Positions 57,912 to 64,000 of a stretch of DNA of 64,000 bases are shown here, piece by piece. Source of the DNA: Tetragonia tetragonoides (taxonomy: Eukaryota > Streptophyta > Magnoliopsida > Caryophyllales > Aizoaceae); contig CM076142.1 in assembly GCA_038025085.1 (NCBI GenBank), positions 5,369,501-5,433,500 of the forward strand. Direction: 5' to 3'. The notes beneath the pieces were generated by a model that saw only the letters and a program-made list of their open reading frames with translations, was not told the origin of the DNA and did not search any database. Within the stretch, counting starts at the first letter, position 1. Every line of letters starts with the position of its first letter. A program made the translations under genes and the position numbers.

Positions 57912-59819
57912 CTACTCCGGTTCCCAGGGAACATAAATTTCAGCAAAAAAAAGTTCTGGGGGTGCATCAGTGTGCGACTTAGCTGTGAAATTCATATGAC
58001 CGTGTCTTTTTAGACCGGTATTTGTCACCAGACCTGTTACCTCAACAAGCTCAAAGCTGGCATGCTGAAACAGAAAAGCATATCAGGTTATATGGAAGCT
58101 TGCTTTAACAGGAATGGCAAAAATAGGGAAGAAGGATCAAGCAAACAAACCATCTTGGTGTTGTAATATTCTACTGCTTTCTTTCCACAAGCAACCTGCT
58201 GTTTCTCCCAAGCTGCTGCCTTCTTTTCTGTCAGTTCTGGTGAGGGCTCATGTTTCTCAAAAGAGACTACACTGTCAGACAATAAAAGTTCCCAGCATTT
58301 CAGCTTTCAAACTCGAGCACCACCACAACGTATAAGCTCAAACTGGGAGTAAAGAACTTAACACAAAATTTACCAATGAAACTGAACGCACCTTGGAAAA
58401 AACACACCCCACCCATTAGGACCGTACTTATTAGGGCGAGACTTTTCACTGCCTTGCTCCACCATGGGTTTTTCATCCGATCTTCACCAAAACCATTACC
58501 AATCAATAAATTAACTATAAATCTTCAAATATGTTGCTTTAGTTGCATTAAAATAAACATATGAAGGAAACTCAGCGAAAAATGCAAAGTTATGCCCTCC
58601 TATATATCCACCTGGGAAGCACGCCTTTGCAGGTGGCAAAGAAATACATACAAATTACAGTGGTTAAAAGAATGAAAGACATACATATTTGTGTTACTGG
58701 ACAATGTCCAAGCTTAAGCGACACTCGTCAAAAGTGGATTAAACTATGCTACAAGTAAAATAGGAAGCATTATCTCCCTCAGTAAGTGGCAGAATAAACA
58801 TGCTAAACTATAGTAGCCCCAAGATGGTGGCTATATATAAATGTCAAACTTGAGAAACAACAATGTCTGAGCACAAGAGGCTCTCTTGGAGACTGAATCA
58901 AACTATGCTGCTATAATCAATCAGATGAGGCGTATGCGAGGGAAAACAGCGCAGTCGGATAAGAACAAACATCATGAAACTATTAACTGTTCAAGAGCAG
59001 CCCGCTTTGCTTTAATAAGGGGCACTAAGCCCCTAAGGCTAAGCATGGCAAAGAAATACAATGCACAAGTAAGACTAGTGGAACTTTTCATTCTTTTTTC
59101 CCTTCTGTTGGCAATTTATATTTAATTCTTCATGGGTTGCAAGAGACATAATCAATCAAGTGACATTGCAATATTATTGATAATCTATGAGCCCACTTGT
59201 CTTCCCCCTTTTATTCATGAAAGTGTCAAAACTTACACCTAACAACACCCTTTTATTCATGAAAGTGTCAAAACTTACACCTACAACAACAACAACAACA
59301 GTTTCACCAACAACAACAACAAAAACAACAACAACACTTTCACCAACACCAACAACAACAACAATTGTAGCTACTGAGATCTTAAGGTCGCAATCATAAT
59401 GAAAAATAGCTCTTTTATTTAATTTTGGGTATTTTCATTAATCATTAACCAAGCATAGCAATCTGAGCACAAGTATGAAGTGAACATGCAGAATTAATTG
59501 GTCAGTAACAAAAGAGCTTATGATGGAATCTGACCCACAAAGACAAAATAGCTTCTTATCCATGAAATTGATGCTACCAGATAGGAATTCACACTTAATT
59601 GAATAAATAAAACAACCCCTAAAAACCTAATCCTCATATGGTATTAAAATATAATCCACAAAAAGAATAAAATAAAATCAAACGACTTTAAATTTAATAA
59701 TAATTCCTTGAAAAGTGAACTCACCCAGGATACGCAAAAGGCTGTTCATCCCCTTCCTTCACCGTGCGTGTTTCCTTTCGGAAAATTGTCGTACCGAAAT
59801 CCCCAAATGCACCCTCCAT
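57912..59819 (-). CDS. Small DUF3615-like membrane protein
   Basis: Four minus-strand exons, 59819-59725, 58522-58374, 58266-58151 and 58064-57912, keep phase and give about 170 aa. The protein begins MEGAFGDFGTTIFRKETRTV. It has a single membrane segment in exon 2 (SLALISTVLMGGVCFFQGAF), a charged helix EKKAAAWEKQQVACGKKAVEY, and a C-terminal cystatin-like block with ASFELVEVTGLV, HGHMNFTAKS and PELFFAEIYVPWEPE. The AVEYYN...FELVE...H.NFTA...FFAEI pattern resembles plant DUF3615, whose role is unknown. The exon 2 acceptor (GAAG) is weak; translation might instead begin at the ATG 58506 or at 58471 in the same frame. A (GA)n tract lies in the leader. Confidence 0.68.
59209..59370. repeat. 42-bp tandem duplication followed by (CAA)n
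   Basis: TTTTATTCATGAAAGTGTC begins at 59209 and again at 59251, an exact 42-bp period. A CAA-rich simple repeat with ACAGTTTCACC interruptions follows to about 59370. It lies in intron 1 of the DUF3615-like gene. Confidence 0.88.
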
Positions 59820-59915
59820 TGATATATGAGTTGAATTGAATTGAGTTGATGTGCTCAGAACTTCAAATTTTCAGGTTTAGAAACACAAAACCCTAACACC
59901 AATCGACGGAATTCT

Positions 59916-59940
59916 CAGAGAGAGAGAGAGAGAGAGAAAG
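59916..59940. repeat. (GA)n tract in leader of the DUF3615-like gene
   Basis: Dinucleotide AG run about 100 bp upstream of the minus-strand ATG. On the sense strand it is a CT tract, comparable to the RH20 leader. Confidence 0.9.
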
Positions 59941-62817
59941 GAGGAAAACACAAAAACCGATTGCAAATTTGCAATGATCAGGTTCATTAGTTTTTATACT
60001 GGGCGCCTATGGGATACCGGGGTTAATAATTTAGAGTACTTTATACTTTTTGGCTAAATTTTTTTTTTGGTTTTGCTGATGTAGAGCCTATACTTTTTGG
60101 CTAAAATTTGACTACTCGTATTAATTTGTGGGGAAAATATGAAGCCAAGGGTTATAATATTAAATTACTGTTTTAAATTTATAATTAATTTTTGTTTATG
60201 ATGGTAAGAATGGGCCTCTATTCAACCCAGTATATCTCGTACCTAGAAACTCTGGACCAAAAATTGGGTGTACAAATAACCATATAGGTGGCCTAATATT
60301 GAGGCGGCTTCACAAGAGACCCATTAACTCTCAAAACTCTCAAAATTTAAACTGTTAAGACTTGTATTATGATTGGCCTTGTTATGAATATATACATATT
60401 TTTTGATAATTAGTGGTATTTTATTAAATGGGGAAAAAAATGAGTCGAAACTCATACAACAACCATCGAGCCAAAATGATGCACAAGCGATCTACAACAA
60501 CACAAGACTAAAGCGCCAAACAAAAGACATAACCAAAGGCAAGCTTAAGCTTAAAAATCAAATGAGAAACTTAAACTAGCAAAACCCATGAAATATCACC
60601 TCAAAACAAGCTACGAAGAAGCGAATCAAACTCACACACCTAGCTACAAGACGGGAATGAAGGACAAACCATGTCCAACAACAATATTTTTGGGAGCGTA
60701 GGCGAACCTATGCTCTTATGACATTAGTAATAACGGGGCATAACCGACTGACTGTGATGTACAAGTTTGACCCGACTCGACCAAATACGACCGGATCCAG
60801 CCGGTATTGTCATGATCGAGTGACTTAACTTCCAACACAAAAGAGTTGTCCCGGAACATCGCCAGGGAAGACCCCTCCAACGCTCAAATTAGTATGTTGG
60901 TCGGAGAATGTCTAATGTTTGTCATATGGCAGGGTCCACTATGCTCGGAGTTCAATTTGTCAATATGTTGTATGGTAATGTTTGTCATCGTGGAGTCACG
61001 TATGTTCAAAAACGCAGTGTTGTCCATATGGAGTATATGCAAAGTCTAATATACCTAGTCTTAAGGGGACTGGACTATGATACACATACACTAAGTGTAT
61101 GTGAAGAGGTATACACAAATAATTTTAGCCCTTCATTTGTCCCTAATTAAGAATTTTCCTTTAAAACTTGTGAAGGAAAACTAAGAGGTTTTTGGAGGAA
61201 AATAAGAGGCCAAATGAGGGGAAAAAAATCTGAGGTTTGGATCAAAAAAAAAAAAAAAGAGGGAAAAGGAATGTGAAAGACCAAAAAAAAAGGGATGAGG
61301 GAGAAAATAGAAAGAAAATAAAAAAACAAGCTCCATTGTTTCTGGTGATCTCCAACTTCTCCGATTATTCTCCGGCGACATCCAGAAAAAACCGAATTTC
61401 CAGCAAAAGAGGAGGCTAGTTGTTATCGACTTATTCCTACGGTTATTCTTTTCTACCCATATTTTCCAGCAAAACTTTACACCATTTTTTCTGATTAATT
61501 TTCCGGCGAAGAGTGTTCGTCCGTTCTTTGTTGTGATTGTTTTTCTTCTCGTGTTTATCGAAGAGTTTTTTTCGTATGACAATCAAAACAGGTGGTTAAT
61601 GTATATATTGGTAGCAAAATTAATTTCTTTGTGAACTTATAAATGTCGTAGATGGTAGCAAAATTGTGATGATATGCATTTGGAAGGCAGTAGTTATAAT
61701 TTATTTTGTACTTGTATTTAGATTAGTGAAGTCCATGGTAGCAAAATGCATCATTGATTGCAAAATTAGTTAGTACTTGGATTTTTCGTTAGTGGAAACT
61801 TTAGTAGAAAAATTACATCTTCCCAAGTTAATACGTGACCGCAATCTCGCCGGAAACAATGGCTACCCAGAAACAAAAAAAAAAAAGTTTATCGGTTCTA
61901 TCTCGACACATTGAAATATAAATATTTGCGAATTAACAAGAAAATTCTATATTTCACTGATTTTAGAAATTTCTAATATTCGTCGAAAAATAAATTCGGC
62001 ATTTAATGTCACCGGAAAAACGCCGGTTGGAGAGAAAGGGGCGGGTGAGTACCGTTGCAAGATCGCCGAAAAATTGTAGAGGGAGGGGAAGAGCCATCTG
62101 ATTTTCTAATTTCTAAAATAAATATTAATTAAATTTATTAGTATTATTAAATGCTTGTTTGATTTCCATTTGAATTTCAAATCCCAAATTTCAAATTCAA
62201 TTGGAAATTTCATTTGAAAAAAATTATTCCTTACATTTAATAAGATTCACTCAATATTCAAGCAAGTTACCAAGTGTAAGTCTAGGATGATTTGTGTATA
62301 TCTCTCTTCATATACTTAGTGTACATGTAGCATTTTCCAGAGTACAATATTAGGCGTGGTGGCCTAGGTATTAGGTTCCAATCCAACTACTACAAATTTA
62401 GGATTAGACGGACGAAAAGAGGGAACATATTAATTATTATAATAATACGGAAGGTAGCTTATTTTTTTTGCCACAGTGTCATTGAGATTCTCTCCCATTA
62501 ATCTCTCAAAAAATCCTTCAATACTTTACAAATACCAAAATAAAAAAGAAAGAAAATAAATTTTTTTATGTTTTAAAAGGTATTGGAAGGATCAATTGAA
62601 GGGGATCCCATCTCGTTGTTAACCAACTTAAGTCAAAACCAAAATTCAGTAATAGCATAGATCAATTTTGGAGGAATTAATTGGAGGGGATCCCATCTCC
62701 AGATTCTGTACGATTTAGCTACCAATTTTCTAGCAAAATATCGGATGCTAACTGGCACGAGGTCAGCTGTATAATTGGGTTTTTGTATTAAGAAAACCTA
62801 CTGATACAAATAATATA
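59941..62817. other. Gene-free distal interval
   Basis: AT-rich DNA. Positions 60410-60560 look like the complement of a LINE-type tail (TTTTTTGATAATTAGTGGTATTTTATTAAATGGGG region). Positions 61180-61580 hold low-complexity frames with repeated TTCCAGC/TCTCCGG words. No supported gene. Confidence 0.45.
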
Positions 62818-62917
62818 CTCACTCCGTCCCAAATTATATGACAATTTTGGGAAATGTGACTCATAATATTGTGAGTCACAATTCCCAAAATTATCATATA
62901 ATTTGGGACGGAGAGAG
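62818..62917. mobile_element. Stowaway-like MITE, copy 2
   Basis: Palindrome with left end CTCACTCCGTCCC and right end GGGACGGAGAGAG, flanked by TA at 62816-62817 and 62918-62919. The body shares CAAATTATATGACAA and GTGACTCATA with copy 1. Confidence 0.92.
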
Positions 62918-63109
62918 TAGTACTCATTCCAAGCATTATTTATGCCAAATCATCAATATGCTCATCAAGGTATCAGATTTACTACAGAATAAGTTACGTG
63001 CCGGGTTTACCACCGAATACTATCATTATCTAACATAGTAAATGAAAAGAACACATAATCTAGGAATTTATAGAAAACTGGAACAAACTGGAGAAAATTG
63101 AAACATTTA

Positions 63110-63275
63110 GGCTTTGTTTGATACACCTTTAAATTTATTTAAATTCAGTTCAGTTCAGATCATACGTAACTTAATTTTACTTAAATTCAGTTCAGTCCAG
63201 TTCAGCTTATAAATTTATTTCATTACCCGGACCCTTAATCATTACCCCCAAAGCCCCAACCAAACAGTCCCTCAG
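63110..63275. mobile_element. Possible Tourist-like MITE
   Basis: GGCTTTGTTTGATAC at the left faces CCAACCAAACAGTCCC at the right, with TTCAGTTCAGTTCAG and TTCAGTTCAGTCCAGTTCAG inside. Flanking duplication is unclear. Confidence 0.35.
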
Positions 63276-63768
63276 TATTATAATATACACGCATGTCATT
63301 ATGATGAGATACTCTCGTAAATCAAAATACAAATAATAAGTAGTAATGTTGAATTTGGAAACGAAGAGGAGATTTTTTTTAGCCGCAGTTCTGATTTTGT
63401 ATATGCATTTTGAGCTCTATACCTCTTTCTTTGCATGCAGGCGCTGCTCTACTACTAGGCCAATACATGCTTTTTCTTGTTAACCAATCAGAACCCTCCA
63501 TTATTCCCCTTTTTTTTAATTATTTTTCTATTGAGGCTGAAAGCTTGCATTTTGACGATTTCTTTTTTGTCTCTAGTGTTTAAGTTGATGGAACAAAGAT
63601 AGAGATCAAAAAAAAAAGTTGATGGAACAAAGAGCACACATTGTAAAACCCAAAAGATTTTAACATAATACCTTGGTTCTAATTTAATGATGGCTTCCCC
63701 TTTTGAGAAAAGATAATTAATGGAGGCATTGGAGGAGAGAGAAAGGGAGGAGCATAATGGGATAGGTG

Positions 63769-64000
63769 TAGGGGTATAACTGAGTCGTGCTGATTTGGTG
63801 AATTATTGGGTTCGACTCGATCAAATCTTGGCTCGAGCTCGGTTTAATGTTTTAAGAGTCGAGCCCGATCCTACTATGATTCGGCTCGGTTGGCTCGATT
63901 TAGTTGATTTTTCTCTTTATTCGAATAAAATCATTAAATATTTTTAGAAATTTCTTAATTTTTTAAGGTATTTTTCTTCATATGAGAACGTGCAAGGGAT
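63769..64000. mobile_element. Possible left end of a hAT-like element, cut by window end
   Basis: TAGGGGTATAACTGAGTCG followed by repeated GGCTCG/CGAGC words resembles the left part of small plant hAT elements. The right end lies outside the window. Confidence 0.35.

Noticed and set aside
61147..61582. 133-aa Phe/Ser-rich frame (-)
   Set aside because: Composition reflects A- and T-rich runs; no motif, no partner exons.

Overview
This window is nuclear DNA from a flowering plant, most likely a core eudicot. Its genes are split by many short exons with GT-AG introns, the intergenic DNA is AT-rich, and every protein I can assemble belongs to a land-plant family. The density of small transposons (hAT, Tourist, Stowaway, Helitron, SINE and LINE remnants) also fits a mid-sized plant genome. 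I cannot name the species. No bacterial, viral or CRISPR feature is present.

Eight protein-coding genes were assembled by hand, with splice sites chosen so that reading phase is kept across every junction. In order they are: an FLX-like coiled-coil protein (-, 618-3095); a CYP90D-type brassinosteroid cytochrome P450 (-, 6311-9032, 8 exons, 487 aa); a single-pass membrane protein of unknown function (-, 16107-21382, 186 aa); the DEAD-box RNA helicase RH20 (+, 23156-29681, 9 exons, 501 aa); a divergent FatB-like acyl-ACP thioesterase (-, 30584-33020, 352 aa); a chloroplast mini-ribonuclease III (+, 34295-39931, 250 aa); a BGAL1-like beta-galactosidase with a C-terminal lectin domain (+, 47960-54468, 19 exons, 842 aa); and a small DUF3615-like membrane protein (-, 57912-59819, about 170 aa). 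They are unrelated housekeeping and hormone genes. There is no operon or pathway cluster.

Between the genes lie three repeat-rich blocks. The 9.5-14 kb block holds two palindromic fold-back units, a hAT-like element with a perfect 8-bp target duplication, a Helitron-like element carrying 87-bp tandem repeats, and a SINE fragment with a 15-bp duplication. The 40.2-47 kb block holds an internally deleted LINE with a 13-bp duplication and a satellite-like array of about 300-bp units (44.7-46.4 kb). The 55-64 kb block holds a hAT MITE, SINE-like DNA, a Stowaway copy and simple repeats. Other MITEs sit inside introns: Tourist and Stowaway in RH20 intron 1, and a GCTTGTTTGG-type palindromic element in the large intron of the membrane-protein gene.

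The best candidates for something undescribed are the dimeric fold-back element with inverted arrays of a roughly 20-bp subrepeat, the Helitron with an apparent second internal 3' end, the LINE copy that joins an ORF1-like start directly to a LINE tail, and the divergent FatB-like thioesterase with a probable GC-AG intron. No new multi-gene system is visible.
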